A stretch of DNA of 64,000 nt, from contig CAYPAV010000009.1 in the NCBI GenBank assembly GCA_964408805.1, forward strand, positions 1 to 64,000, given 5' to 3'. A program made the translations under genes and the position numbers. This DNA comes from CAYPAV01 sp964408805 (GTDB lineage Bacteria > Pseudomonadota > Alphaproteobacteria > UBA8366). The notes under the pieces were generated by a model, which did no database searches, was not told where the DNA came from, and saw only the letters and a list, made by a program, of their open reading frames with translations. Of the stretch, positions 18,244 to 27,234 are shown one piece after another. The number at the start of each line of letters is the position of its first letter. The stretch's first letter is position 1.

Positions 18244-18288
18244 TTAGATATCTAAGTATTTGCGAGTCGATATCCCATTCGGTATAAC
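18244..18288 (+). promoter_or_regulatory. Promoter and operator of the Rieske oxygenase genes
   Basis: A -35-like TTGCGA (18260-18265) and -10-like TATAAC (18283-18288) are 17 bases apart and would start transcription about 24 bases before the oxygenase alpha ATG. Directly upstream is a perfect 12-base palindrome TTAGATATCTAA (18244-18255), placed like an activator site. The region also lies ahead of the divergent reductase gene, so one regulator could control both. Confidence 0.5.
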
Positions 18289-18318
18289 TCAGCGCTCTTC
18301 GATGGTGAGGCCGAAACA

Positions 18319-19563
18319 ATGAGCGCGACCCCGAGCGATAATGTTTTTGACCGGAAATGGCCGGGTGACGGCGTTCATCAAGTTCCGTATTGGATCTATT
18401 CGGATCCCGATATCTACCGCCGGGAGATGGAGCGCGTATTCTGCGGCGATTGCTGGGCCTATGTCGGGCTCGCCGCCGAGATTTCCAACCCCGGCGATTT
18501 CAAGCGTTCCTGGATCGGCGACCGGCCGGTCATCCTCACCCGTGACCAGGAAGGCGAGATTAACGTCTTCGTGAACCGCTGTGCCCATCGCGGCGTGCAG
18601 TTCTGCAAGCGCAACCACGGCAACGCGAACGAGTTCATCTGCCCCTATCACCACTGGACATACGATCTGAAGGGAAATTTGACCGGCGTGCCGTTTCGCC
18701 GTGGCGTCAGGAAACGCGGCGGCATGCCGAAGGATTTCAAGCGTGAGGAGAACGGCCTCGAGCAGTTGAAGGTTCACGAACGAAGCGGCGTGATCTTCGC
18801 GTCCTTCGGCCAAGAGATCGAGAGTTTCGAGAGCTATCTGGGCGAGGCGATGCTGGCCTATTTCGACCGCGTCTTCGACGGTCGGGGACTGACCATTCTC
18901 GGCTATTCGCGCCAGCTCATCCCAAGCAATTGGAAGCTGATGTTCGAGAACATCAAGGACCCGTATCACGCCAGCCTGTTGCATGTTTTCCTAATCAGTT
19001 TCGGACTATTCCGGGCCGATATGAACTCGGCGGCGAAAATGGATCCAAGCGGCCGTCACGCTGCTCTGATCAGCAGCCGAGGCGAGCAGAAGGCGACCGA
19101 CGCGACCAGTGACATGAAGAACATGAGGGAAGATTTTTCCTTGAACGACCAGCGTCTCCTGGTGCCGGTGAAGGAATATCCGGGCGACGCGACGGTAGTG
19201 ATGCAGACCCTATGGCCAAACGTCATTATTCAGCAGCAGTCGAACACGCTTGCGATGCGGCATATCGTGCCCAAGGGACCGGAGAAGTTCGAGCTGACCT
19301 GGACCTTCTTCGGCTATGAGGACGACGATGACGAGATGACCAACAAACGCCTGCGTCAGGCCAATCTAATGGGGCCGAGCGGGTTGGTTTCGATCGACGA
19401 CAGCGAGGTCATGAAGATGACGCAGGACGGGGTCGGCAAATACCCCGAGGTCGACGGGCTCTACGAGATGGGCGGGCGCGGTACCGAGGATCACGACCAT
19501 ATCGTGACCGAGACCGCCATTCGCGCCTTCTACAAGGCCTATCGCGAGACCATGGGACTATAG
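18319..19563 (+). CDS. Rieske ring-hydroxylating dioxygenase, alpha subunit
   Basis: Large subunit of a non-heme iron oxygenase, 414 residues. The Rieske cluster ligands are C88-A-H90 and C108-P-Y-H111 (NRCAHRG, FICPYHHW). The mononuclear iron site begins with DPYHASLLH near residues 214-222, and a later Asp in SIDDSEVMK may be the third ligand. The ATG has GGTGAGG upstream. The beta subunit gene follows after 2 bases. It probably hydroxylates an aromatic or other cyclic acid using NADH electrons from the divergent reductase. The substrate cannot be told from sequence alone. Confidence 0.9.
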   Translation: MSATPSDNVFDRKWPGDGVHQVPYWIYSDPDIYRREMERVFCGDCWAYVGLAAEISNPGDFKRSWIGDRPVILTRDQEGEINVFVNRCAHRGVQFCKRNHGNANEFICPYHHWTYDLKGNLTGVPFRRGVRKRGGMPKDFKREENGLEQLKVHERSGVIFASFGQEIESFESYLGEAMLAYFDRVFDGRGLTILGYSRQLIPSNWKLMFENIKDPYHASLLHVFLISFGLFRADMNSAAKMDPSGRHAALISSRGEQKATDATSDMKNMREDFSLNDQRLLVPVKEYPGDATVVMQTLWPNVIIQQQSNTLAMRHIVPKGPEKFELTWTFFGYEDDDDEMTNKRLRQANLMGPSGLVSIDDSEVMKMTQDGVGKYPEVDGLYEMGGRGTEDHDHIVTETAIRAFYKAYRETMGL

Positions 19564-19565
19564 GC

Positions 19566-20042
19566 ATGAGTGTCGATCCGGCGCTCCGTTTCGAGGTCGA
19601 GGATTTGTATACCGCCTATTGCGGCGTACTCGACGATTTCGAGTTCGAGCGCTGGCCCGATTTCTTCATCGAGGATTGCTTTTACGAGGTCATCCCGCGC
19701 GAGAACTACGACCGCGACCTCCCGCTTGCCACGATGCGGTGTGAGAGCCGGGGCATGTTGATGGATCGCGTGGTTGCGATCCGCGAGACCCTGCTGTTCG
19801 AGCCCCGCTACATGCGTCACTTGGTCTCCGGAATTCGGATCGATCCGGGTGCGAACGACGAGATCGGCGTCACCGCGAATTACGCGGTCATGGAAACCGT
19901 GGTCGACGAGCAGACGCGTGTCTTCAACGCCGGGCGCTATATCGACACGTTGGTTCGCGAAGGCGGCGCCCTGAAATTCAAGGAAAAGCACTGCGTCTTC
20001 GATTCGATCGTGGTGCCGAACAGTTTGGTCTTTCCGATTTAG
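19566..20042 (+). CDS. Rieske ring-hydroxylating dioxygenase, beta subunit
   Basis: Small subunit of 158 residues with the SnoaL/NTF2-like fold used by aromatic dioxygenase beta subunits. The N-terminus FEVEDLYTAYCGVLDDFEFERWPDFF and the later LVSGIRI and TANYAVMET stretches fit that family. The gene is two bases after the alpha subunit stop, so the two are co-made. The beta subunit is structural and has no metal ligands. It converges with the HAD hydrolase gene, which ends 10 bases downstream. Confidence 0.85.
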   Translation: MSVDPALRFEVEDLYTAYCGVLDDFEFERWPDFFIEDCFYEVIPRENYDRDLPLATMRCESRGMLMDRVVAIRETLLFEPRYMRHLVSGIRIDPGANDEIGVTANYAVMETVVDEQTRVFNAGRYIDTLVREGGALKFKEKHCVFDSIVVPNSLVFPI

Positions 20043-20052
20043 CTGTTGCGAT

Positions 20053-20688
20053 CTAGGGAATGATGCTCGTCAGATCCGCCGTGCTTCGGGCGATATGGTG
20101 GGCGCCCGCCGCGATCAATTCCTCTTCGCTTCCATATCCGTAGAGAACGCCCACGGCCGTCATGCCATTGTTCCGCCCCCCGATCATGTCCTGGCCGCGG
20201 TCGCCGATCATGATTCGGTTTTGCTTGGAACCTTCCAATTCTTCAAGGGCGTGTCGCAGCAGTTCGGTTTTGTCGGACCGGGCACCATCAAGTTCAGAGG
20301 CGTAAATCCGCTCAAAATGCGTCGACAACGAAAAATGCTCGATAATTCGTTCGGCATAGATCGTCGGCTTGCTTGTCGCTACGAAGAGATCGTGACCGGC
20401 CGAGCGGAGGATGCGAAGCGATTCTTCGATGCCGGGATAGACACTGTTCTCATAGAGCCCGATATCGGCAAATCGCTCGCGATACAAGCTCAGGGCCGTC
20501 TCCGCCAGTTGGCGATCGCCGAGCATATTTTCGAAACTTCCAAGGAGTGGCGGCCCGATACACCAAACAAGTTGATCCTGGGGCGGCACCTCCCGGTCAA
20601 GCTTTTCGAGGGCAAACTGAATTGATCGCGTAATACCCGGCTTCGGGTCGGTCAGGGTGCCGTCGAGGTCGAAGAAAATTACACTCAT
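20053..20688 (-). CDS. HAD-family phosphatase, phosphoglycolate-phosphatase-like
   Basis: Cytoplasmic HAD hydrolase of 211 residues. The nucleophile motif is FFDLDGTLTD at residues 5-14, motif II is in LFVATSKP, and motif IV is MIGDRGQDMIGG. It has a helical cap of the Gph type between motifs I and II. ATG at 20688 is preferred because AGGGG lies about eight bases upstream; a TTG three bases earlier is possible. It is convergent with the dioxygenase beta gene. The enoyl-CoA hydratase gene ends 36 bases upstream on the same strand. The substrate is unknown. Confidence 0.8.
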   Translation of the reverse strand: MSVIFFDLDGTLTDPKPGITRSIQFALEKLDREVPPQDQLVWCIGPPLLGSFENMLGDRQLAETALSLYRERFADIGLYENSVYPGIEESLRILRSAGHDLFVATSKPTIYAERIIEHFSLSTHFERIYASELDGARSDKTELLRHALEELEGSKQNRIMIGDRGQDMIGGRNNGMTAVGVLYGYGSEEELIAAGAHHIARSTADLTSIIP

Positions 20689-20724
20689 CAAGCCACCCCT
20701 CCTATTTGAAACGGGCGGTGATGT

Positions 20725-21516
20725 TCAGCGACCCTCAAATTCAGGCGGGCGCTTCTCGCCGAAGGCACGCTGGCCCTCGACATAGTCCGCACTTGTGTAG
20801 CAATCCTCGACCAGCCGCTCGCAGAGCGCGATGTCCCGGTCGGCCGGATCCTTGACCAGTTCGTTCACCATCAATTTGGCTGCCTTGACCGAGAGCGGCG
20901 CGTTGGCGGCCACGCCGAGCGCATAGCCCTCCACGAACTCATCGAGTTCGGCTGCCGGCACCACGTGGTTGATCCAGCCGATCCGATGCGCCTCCTCGGC
21001 GTCGTAGAAGCGGCCGGTGGTGAGGATTTCCTTCGCGTGCTTGGGTCCGACCTGGCGCACCAGCCGGGTCACGTCGGCTACACCATAGCCAAGCCCGATC
21101 CGAGCCGGCGTGACCGCGAAGCGCGAACGATCGGAGGCGATCTGCAGATCGCAATCCATCGCGACTTCCGCGCCGCCGCCGACGCAAACCCCGTCCACTC
21201 GCGCCACGGTCAGCTTGGTGATCCCGCGAAGCGCCTCGAAGGCTTCGTGTTCGAGGTGGGTGTAGAGCTCGCGATTCTCTGGCGTGCTACGGCGCTCGGC
21301 AAATTCCGAAATATCGGCCCCGGCCGAGAAAGCCTTGTCCCCGGCGCCGGTGACGACGACGACCCGAACCGATGAGTCATTCTCCAGTTGGCCCAAGGCT
21401 TCGGGCAGGTCGCGCCACATCTCGAAGCCGATGGCATTCCGTTTCTCGGGATTGTTCAGGATCAGGCGGCCGATGCCGTCGCTTGCCTCGACGCGCAGTT
21501 TTTCGGTGAAAGCCAT
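20725..21516 (-). CDS. Enoyl-CoA hydratase/isomerase family protein
   Basis: Crotonase-fold enzyme of 263 residues. The oxyanion-hole segments are AFSAGADISEF and DGVCVGGGAEVAMDCDLQIA. ATG at 21516 follows CAGGAGG. Crotonases hydrate or isomerise enoyl-CoA thioesters; related members decarboxylate or cleave rings, so the exact reaction is open. The gene is divergent from the hydantoinase/oxoprolinase pair over 145 bases that contain a perfect -35 TTGACA (21583-21588) reading toward the pair, with no clear -10. The HAD gene follows on the same strand. Confidence 0.85.
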   Translation of the reverse strand: MAFTEKLRVEASDGIGRLILNNPEKRNAIGFEMWRDLPEALGQLENDSSVRVVVVTGAGDKAFSAGADISEFAERRSTPENRELYTHLEHEAFEALRGITKLTVARVDGVCVGGGAEVAMDCDLQIASDRSRFAVTPARIGLGYGVADVTRLVRQVGPKHAKEILTTGRFYDAEEAHRIGWINHVVPAAELDEFVEGYALGVAANAPLSVKAAKLMVNELVKDPADRDIALCERLVEDCYTSADYVEGQRAFGEKRPPEFEGR

Positions 21517-21661
21517 CGCTCGCCTCCTGTTCGATAGGGTCCGGTCTTGAGTCTGGTCACGGGCCGCGAAAAGGCAAATCCCTTGACAGCTCCGCCCCGC
21601 ACGCCAGCTTGATTTTGCGTCGGCGGCAAGGACGCTGAGAATTCGATCGAAGGGAAATTCA

Positions 21662-23743
21662 GTGACCGGCAGTTATGCGCTCGGCATCGATATCGGCGGG
21701 ACGTTCACCGATATCGTCGCCTATGACGGCCTTACTGGCCGGGTCGTGAAGGCGAAGGAACTGACCACGCCCGACGATCCGGCGCGCGGCGTCATTACCG
21801 GCATTAAGAATCTGCTTGAGGATTTGGCGCCGGAGGATTTCAACCGCACGGTTCACGCAACCACCCTCTTCACCAACGCGATCATCACCCGCCAGGGCGC
21901 CAAGACCGGAATGGTCACCACGGAAGGGTTCCGCGACGCGATCGAAATCGGCACCGAACGCAAGTTCGAGCTCTACGACGTCTTCATCGAGAAACCGACG
22001 CCTCTGGTGCCCCGCGACCTCAGGGTCGAGGCGGCGGAGCGGATTGGTCCCGACGGGAGCATTCTGCGTCCGCTCGACCTGGCCGCCCTTGAGGCGGAAG
22101 TCGCGAAGCTGGTCGCCGCGGGTGTCGGGTCGGTCGCCGTTGTCTTCCTGCACTCCTATGCCAATCCAGCCCATGAACGCGCCGCCATCGAGGCGATCTC
22201 GGCCGCACATCCGGATATTTTTCTCTCCGCTTCATATGATGTCTCGCCGGAAATTCGCGAATACGAGCGCGCCTCCACGACGGTGGCCAATGCCTATATC
22301 AAGCCGCTGGCGGATCGTTATCTCGAAAGTCTGTTGGGGCAGGCGACGGATCTTGGGCTTCGAGCACCCTTCTTCATGATGCTCTCGAACGGCGGCCTGA
22401 CCCATGTCGAGGAAGCCAAGCGCACACCCGTGCTGTTGCTGGAATCGGGCCCGGCGGCGGGGGCGTTGGTCGCCGCCTATTTCGGCAAGCGGGCGAACGA
22501 ACAAAAGGTGCTGGCTTTCGATATGGGCGGCACAACGGCGAAACTGGCGCTGGTAGAGGATGGATCACCCCATGTCGCCTATCGATTCGAGGCGGCGCGG
22601 GAGAAGCGCTTCGTCGAGGGCAGCGGCCTGCCGATTAATATCTCCTCCATCGAGTTGATCGAGATCGGTGCCGGCGGCGGCAGTATCGCCCATGTCGACG
22701 GCATGGGTCTCCTGAAAGTCGGGCCGAATAGTGCTGGGGCCGAACCCGGTCCCGTCTGCTACGGCCGGGGCGGGACCGAACCGACGGTGACCGACGCCGA
22801 TCTGCTGCTCGGCTATCTCAACCCAAGCTATTTCGCGGGCGGCAGCATGACCATCGACCGCGATGCAGCCTCAAGTGCGATCCGACCTCTGGCGGAGGCG
22901 CTGGATCTTTCGGTCGCCGAGGTTGCTTGGGGTATTCATGACGTGGTCAACGAGAACATGGCCTCCGCCGCCCGAGTGCATGTCGCCGAGCAGGGCCATG
23001 AGCCGCGCTCCTTCACGCTGCTGGCGACCGGCGGCGCGGGGCCGGTCCATGCCTATTACGTCGCCCGGAAGCTGGGCCTGAAGCGGCTGATCTGTCCGCG
23101 CGCGGCCGGTGTTGCCTCGGCCCTTGGTCTTCTAATCGCGCCGGCACGGGTCGATCGTACAGGGACCATTGCCAAAAAATTCAGCGAAATGGATTGGACG
23201 GCGCTGGAGGACGCTTATCGCGCCCTTGAAACAGATGCGGCGAGCGTGATTGCCGAGACCGGCTTCGATCCCGCGGCGGCGGCGGTGACCCGCCGCGCCG
23301 ACATGCGGTTCGTGGGACAGGGCTTCGAAGTCGTCCTGGAGCTGCCGGCGGGCCCTTATTCGGCGGCTTCCGAACCGGCCCTTCGCGAGGCCTTCGAGGC
23401 GATCTATCGGGAGACTTTCGCGCGGACGCCGCCGGATGTGGAGCCCGAGATCATCAATATCCGTGTTTCCATGACCGCCGAGGTGCCGGGAGTCGAGGTT
23501 GCCTCCGAGGCGGTGGCGTCGGGCGAGCGATGGACCGACATTCGGTCGGCCTATTTTCCCGAGGCGGGGGAATTCATCGAGACGCCGGTCATGGCCCGAC
23601 GTGATCTGGCGCCCGGCGAGACATTCCCGGGGCCGGCCATTATCGAGGAGAGCGAGTCGACGTTGATCGTCGGGCCCGGTGCCGAAATCCGGGTCGATGA
23701 CGATTATAATCTTATCGTCGATCTGCCGGAGGAGGGGCAATGA
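21662..23743 (+). CDS. Hydantoinase/oxoprolinase family, subunit A
   Basis: ATP-dependent ring-opening subunit of the HyuA type, 693 residues. The N-terminal LGIDIGGTFTDIVAYD is the actin-like phosphate-binding motif and VLAFDMGGTTAKLALVEDG is the second. Partner proteins act on hydantoins, 5-oxoproline or acetone-like substrates, so the substrate is not fixed. The start is GTG at 21662, with AGGGA upstream. The stop overlaps the start of subunit B (ATGA at 23740-23743), so the two are probably made in equal amounts. A perfect TTGACA at 21583-21588 may be part of the promoter. Confidence 0.88.
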   Translation: MTGSYALGIDIGGTFTDIVAYDGLTGRVVKAKELTTPDDPARGVITGIKNLLEDLAPEDFNRTVHATTLFTNAIITRQGAKTGMVTTEGFRDAIEIGTERKFELYDVFIEKPTPLVPRDLRVEAAERIGPDGSILRPLDLAALEAEVAKLVAAGVGSVAVVFLHSYANPAHERAAIEAISAAHPDIFLSASYDVSPEIREYERASTTVANAYIKPLADRYLESLLGQATDLGLRAPFFMMLSNGGLTHVEEAKRTPVLLLESGPAAGALVAAYFGKRANEQKVLAFDMGGTTAKLALVEDGSPHVAYRFEAAREKRFVEGSGLPINISSIELIEIGAGGGSIAHVDGMGLLKVGPNSAGAEPGPVCYGRGGTEPTVTDADLLLGYLNPSYFAGGSMTIDRDAASSAIRPLAEALDLSVAEVAWGIHDVVNENMASAARVHVAEQGHEPRSFTLLATGGAGPVHAYYVARKLGLKRLICPRAAGVASALGLLIAPARVDRTGTIAKKFSEMDWTALEDAYRALETDAASVIAETGFDPAAAAVTRRADMRFVGQGFEVVLELPAGPYSAASEPALREAFEAIYRETFARTPPDVEPEIINIRVSMTAEVPGVEVASEAVASGERWTDIRSAYFPEAGEFIETPVMARRDLAPGETFPGPAIIEESESTLIVGPGAEIRVDDDYNLIVDLPEEGQ

Positions 23744-25371
23744 GCGAGGCGACCCAGACAAGTGTGGGTTTCGATCCGATTACCCTTGAGGTTCTTTGGA
23801 CACGGTTGATCTCGGTGGCCGATGAGGCGGCGGCGGCACTTGTCCGCACCTCGTTTTCGACCGTGGTCCGGGACAGTCACGATTTCTCTTGCGTCATCAC
23901 CGATGCGGGCGGGCGCTCGCTTGCCCAGGCGACCGACAGCATTCCATCCTTCATTGGCACGCTACCGGCGACGATCAAGCATTTCCTGGCCGCGATCCCG
24001 GCCGAGGAGTTGGAACCCGGCGATGTCCTGATCACCAATGATATCTGGATGGGCACCGGGCATCTGCCGGATATCAGCGTCGGCAAGCCGATCTTCTTCG
24101 AGGGCCGGTTGGTCGGCTTCGCCGGCTCGACCGCCCATGCACCCGATATTGGTGGCAAGATCCGCTCGCCGGAACCCCGCGAGGTCTTCGAGGAAGGCTT
24201 CCAGATTCCGATCATGAAGGTGATCAAGGCGGGGGAACCCGACGAGACCTTCTTCCGCTTGCTTCGCCAGAACGTCCGTGCGCCGGACGAGGTGGTGGGT
24301 GACCTTTACGCCCAGCTGACGGCCCTCGATTTGATGGAGCGCCGGGTCGTCGACGTGATGGGGCAATACGGCCTTGCCACGCTGGTCGAACTCGCGGACG
24401 AAATTCAAAGCCGTTCGGAGCGCGCGATGCGTGCTGCCATCACCGAGCTTCCGGACGGCACCTATACCAACGAGATGCCGACCGACGGGCTTGATGTACC
24501 GGTCGATCTCAAGGTGGCATTGACGATCGACGGCGACGAGGTTCGCGTGGACTTCACGGGCTCCAGCCCGCAGGTGCCGAAGGCGATCAATTGTGCGCTT
24601 TGCTATACCTATGCGATGACCGCCTATGCGGTGAAATGCGCCGCGGCCCCCGACCTTCCCAACAACGAAGGGTCGGTGGCGCCCATTTCCGTCACCGCGC
24701 CCGATCGCTCGATCGTCAATCCGAAGTTTCCGGCGTCCGGAGGCTCACGCGCCTTGATCGGACATTTTCTGCCGTCGCTGATTTTCGGCGCCCTTGCGAA
24801 GGTGATGCCCGAGCGGATCATGGCCGGGGTCGGCTCGCCGCTTTGGTGCGTCAACCTGGCCGGCGTGAAGCCCGACGGCAAACCCTTCGCCAACCTGTTC
24901 TTCTTCAACGGCGGCATGGGAGCGACCCACCGGGCGGATGGGCAGAACTGCTTGAGCTGGCCCTCCAACATCTCGGCGACACCGATTGAGGTGATCGAGC
25001 AGCTCTCGCCGATGCGGATTCATCACCGGAAATACCGCCCGGGATCCGGTGGTGCGGGGCGATATCGCGGCGGTCTTGGCCAGGAGATCGAGATCGAGTT
25101 TCTGAACGAGACCCCGGCGGCCCTCGCCATGCTGGCGGAACGGACGCGCCACGCGGCACCGGGGGTTGCGGGCGGCGAGGCCGGCGCCCTCGGGCGGCTC
25201 GAAATAAACGGCACGCCGGTCGATCCGAAGGCTCAGCACATTGTCGGCGAGGGCGACCGATTGGTGATGGCGACCCCGGGCGGGGGTGGCTTCGGGGCGG
25301 CCGTTGAACGTCGGGCCGAAGACCTCGATCGCGACGCGATCTTGGGTCTGGACGGGTCTGGAGAGACATAA
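23740..25371 (+). CDS. Hydantoinase/oxoprolinase family, subunit B
   Basis: HyuB-type subunit of 543 residues that pairs with the A subunit encoded just upstream. Recognisable segments are DEAAAALVRTSFSTVVRDSHDF near the start, GDVLITNDIWMGTGHLPD, and the C-terminal ATPGGGGFG. These match the N-methylhydantoinase B/oxoprolinase family. The ATG overlaps the stop of subunit A by 4 bases. The next gene, an old-yellow-enzyme, starts 110 bases later with its own ribosome site. Confidence 0.88.
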   Translation: MSEATQTSVGFDPITLEVLWTRLISVADEAAAALVRTSFSTVVRDSHDFSCVITDAGGRSLAQATDSIPSFIGTLPATIKHFLAAIPAEELEPGDVLITNDIWMGTGHLPDISVGKPIFFEGRLVGFAGSTAHAPDIGGKIRSPEPREVFEEGFQIPIMKVIKAGEPDETFFRLLRQNVRAPDEVVGDLYAQLTALDLMERRVVDVMGQYGLATLVELADEIQSRSERAMRAAITELPDGTYTNEMPTDGLDVPVDLKVALTIDGDEVRVDFTGSSPQVPKAINCALCYTYAMTAYAVKCAAAPDLPNNEGSVAPISVTAPDRSIVNPKFPASGGSRALIGHFLPSLIFGALAKVMPERIMAGVGSPLWCVNLAGVKPDGKPFANLFFFNGGMGATHRADGQNCLSWPSNISATPIEVIEQLSPMRIHHRKYRPGSGGAGRYRGGLGQEIEIEFLNETPAALAMLAERTRHAAPGVAGGEAGALGRLEINGTPVDPKAQHIVGEGDRLVMATPGGGGFGAAVERRAEDLDRDAILGLDGSGET

Positions 25372-25481
25372 TCGCGATATTTGCATACCCACGTAGCGAT
25401 CCCTGATTCGAACCTTGGCCTCGCCGCACCGAGGTTCTACATAACGGCGATATCCGACGGAAAACCGGGAGGAAACTGCCA

Positions 25482-26618
25482 ATGAGCAGCCAATTGTTCT
25501 CGCCCTATCGCCTGCGCGGTCTCGAATTGGAGAACCGTGTCGTCGTCTCGCCAATGTGCGAATACAGCGCCGTCGACGGCAATGCGCAGGATTGGCATCT
25601 GATGCATCTTGGCCAGTACGCGACGTCGTCCATCGGCCTCGTTATCACCGAGGCGACGGCGGTCGAGCCGCGCGGGCGGATCACGCCGCAATGTCTCGGC
25701 CTCTATTCCGACGAGAACGAGGAAGCGCTTGGTCGGGTCATCCGGTTCTGCCGCGAGGCGGGAACAGCGAAGCTCGGTATCCAGCTCGCCCATGCGGGAA
25801 GGAAGGCCTCCTCGCATCGGCCGTGGGAGGGCCGTAATGCGCTCGGTGCCGACGAGGGCGCCTGGGAGACCGTGAGCAGCAGCAACAATCCCCATGACGA
25901 GGGCTGGCACACGCCGAAAAGCATGGACCGCGCCGAGATGGACAAAGTGAAGGCGGCCTTCGTTCAGGGAACGGAGCGCTCGGCGCGGATCGGCTTTGAC
26001 ATGATCGAGATGCACAGCGCTCATGGCTATCTGATGCATGAATTCCTTTCGCCCGTCGCCAACACCCGGGAAGACGACTACGGCGGCAGTTTGGAGAACC
26101 GCATGCGCTTCCCGCTCGAGACCTTCGCCGCCATTCGCGCCGCCTGGCCCGAGGAAAAAGCGCTCGGCGTTCGGATCTCCTCGACCGATTGGGTGGCCGC
26201 CAGCAGTTGGGACGTGGAGGAGGCGGTCGAGTATGTGCGCCGGTTGAAGGATCTCGGCTGCGATTACATTTGTGCCTCGAGCGGTGGCGTTTCCGACCAG
26301 CAGAAGATCGAGCTCGGAGAGGGTTACCAGGTCCGCTTCGCCGAGAAGATCCGCCGCGAGGTCGATATCCCCACGATGGCGGTCGGCATGCTCTACGATC
26401 CGCACCATGCCGAAAGCCTGATCGCCGAAGGCAAGGCCGACATGGTGGCGATCGGCCGGGGGTTGCTGTTCGATCCCCATTGGGCCGTCCGCGCGGCCGC
26501 GGTGCTGGGTGCCGAAGCGACCTCGCCGCCACAATACGCGCGCGCCTTTAATTTCGATTTCCTTCGTGACAAGGAACAAGCCTGGATGCGTCCCCGCCCG
26601 GCCGAAGCCGCGGATTGA
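25482..26618 (+). CDS. NADH:flavin oxidoreductase, old yellow enzyme family
   Basis: FMN-dependent TIM-barrel ene-reductase of 378 residues. The N-terminus reads FSPYRLRGLELENRVVVSPMCEYSA, as in YqjM/NamA proteins with the active-site Cys in MC. The substrate-binding His region is EMHSAHGYLMHEFLSP, and VANTREDDYGGSLENRMRFPLE and VGMLYDPHHAESLI are family marks. ATG at 25482 follows GGGAGG. It sits between the hydantoinase/oxoprolinase pair and the UbiD/UbiX pair, so it likely reduces a C=C bond in the same pathway. Its natural substrate is not known. Confidence 0.9.
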   Translation: MSSQLFSPYRLRGLELENRVVVSPMCEYSAVDGNAQDWHLMHLGQYATSSIGLVITEATAVEPRGRITPQCLGLYSDENEEALGRVIRFCREAGTAKLGIQLAHAGRKASSHRPWEGRNALGADEGAWETVSSSNNPHDEGWHTPKSMDRAEMDKVKAAFVQGTERSARIGFDMIEMHSAHGYLMHEFLSPVANTREDDYGGSLENRMRFPLETFAAIRAAWPEEKALGVRISSTDWVAASSWDVEEAVEYVRRLKDLGCDYICASSGGVSDQQKIELGEGYQVRFAEKIRREVDIPTMAVGMLYDPHHAESLIAEGKADMVAIGRGLLFDPHWAVRAAAVLGAEATSPPQYARAFNFDFLRDKEQAWMRPRPAEAAD

Positions 26619-26650
26619 TCTTCCCGAAGAGTCGGTTGAGAACTCTCTTT

Positions 26651-26660
26651 ATGGTATACT
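26651..26660 (+). promoter_or_regulatory. Extended -10 promoter upstream of the GYD gene
   Basis: TGG followed by TATACT (26655-26660) is an extended -10 element. The start would be about 65 bases before the ATG at 26732. TTGAGA at 26636-26641 is only 13 bases away and is not a proper -35. This would give the GYD-UbiD-UbiX genes a promoter separate from the upstream operon. Confidence 0.4.
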
Positions 26661-26731
26661 GATAGGTGGAAAGAATTATTCGCCGGACAATCATGCCCGG
26701 TTCAACACTTACCGGATACAGGGAGGTAAAG

Positions 26732-27070
26732 ATGGGAACCTTCATCACGCAAGGCAACTACACAAACGCAGCCATGAGAGGGATGGTCGACAATCCGGAG
26801 GACCGGTCGGCGCCGGTCGCCGCGCTTATCGAATCGGTCGGAGCGAAATTGATTCAACATTACGTGACGACGGGCGAGTTCGATTTCCTGGTCATCGCCG
26901 AGGGTGACAACGTGATCGACCTCGTTGCCGCGCTCATGGTTGCCGGATCGGCCGGCGGCGTGACCAATCTCAGGACGATCCAGGCACTTTCGACGGCGGA
27001 AGCCATGGCGGCGATGGAAAAGGCGAATGCCGTGCGGGCCGGATTTCAGTCGGCTGGTAGCACCGGCTGA
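26732..27070 (+). CDS. GYD domain protein
   Basis: Small protein of 112 residues with the GYD fold, a small alpha/beta domain related to dimeric ferredoxin-like proteins. The N-terminus MGTFITQGNYTNAAMRGM and the HYVTTGEFDFLVIAEG segment are typical; proteins of this family have no settled function. ATG at 26732 follows a strong GGGAGG at 26721-26726; an open frame from 26666 is upstream but not needed. Context between an ene-reductase and UbiD suggests a helper in the same catabolic pathway. The gene ends 165 bases before the UbiD start. Confidence 0.8.
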   Translation: MGTFITQGNYTNAAMRGMVDNPEDRSAPVAALIESVGAKLIQHYVTTGEFDFLVIAEGDNVIDLVAALMVAGSAGGVTNLRTIQALSTAEAMAAMEKANAVRAGFQSAGSTG

Positions 27071-27234
27071 GCGTCGCGGAGGTTTCTGGTCGAGAGCTAC
27101 GGCCGAGTTTCGAAGAGAAGATTCTGGACCGCCATGGCAATATGGCGGGAAAACGCTATTCTGTGCCGGAATTCAATGCCTTCTCGCCGTCCGGCATGGC
27201 CGTTTGCGGGGAAAGCTCTCCAGGGAGACCGGTC

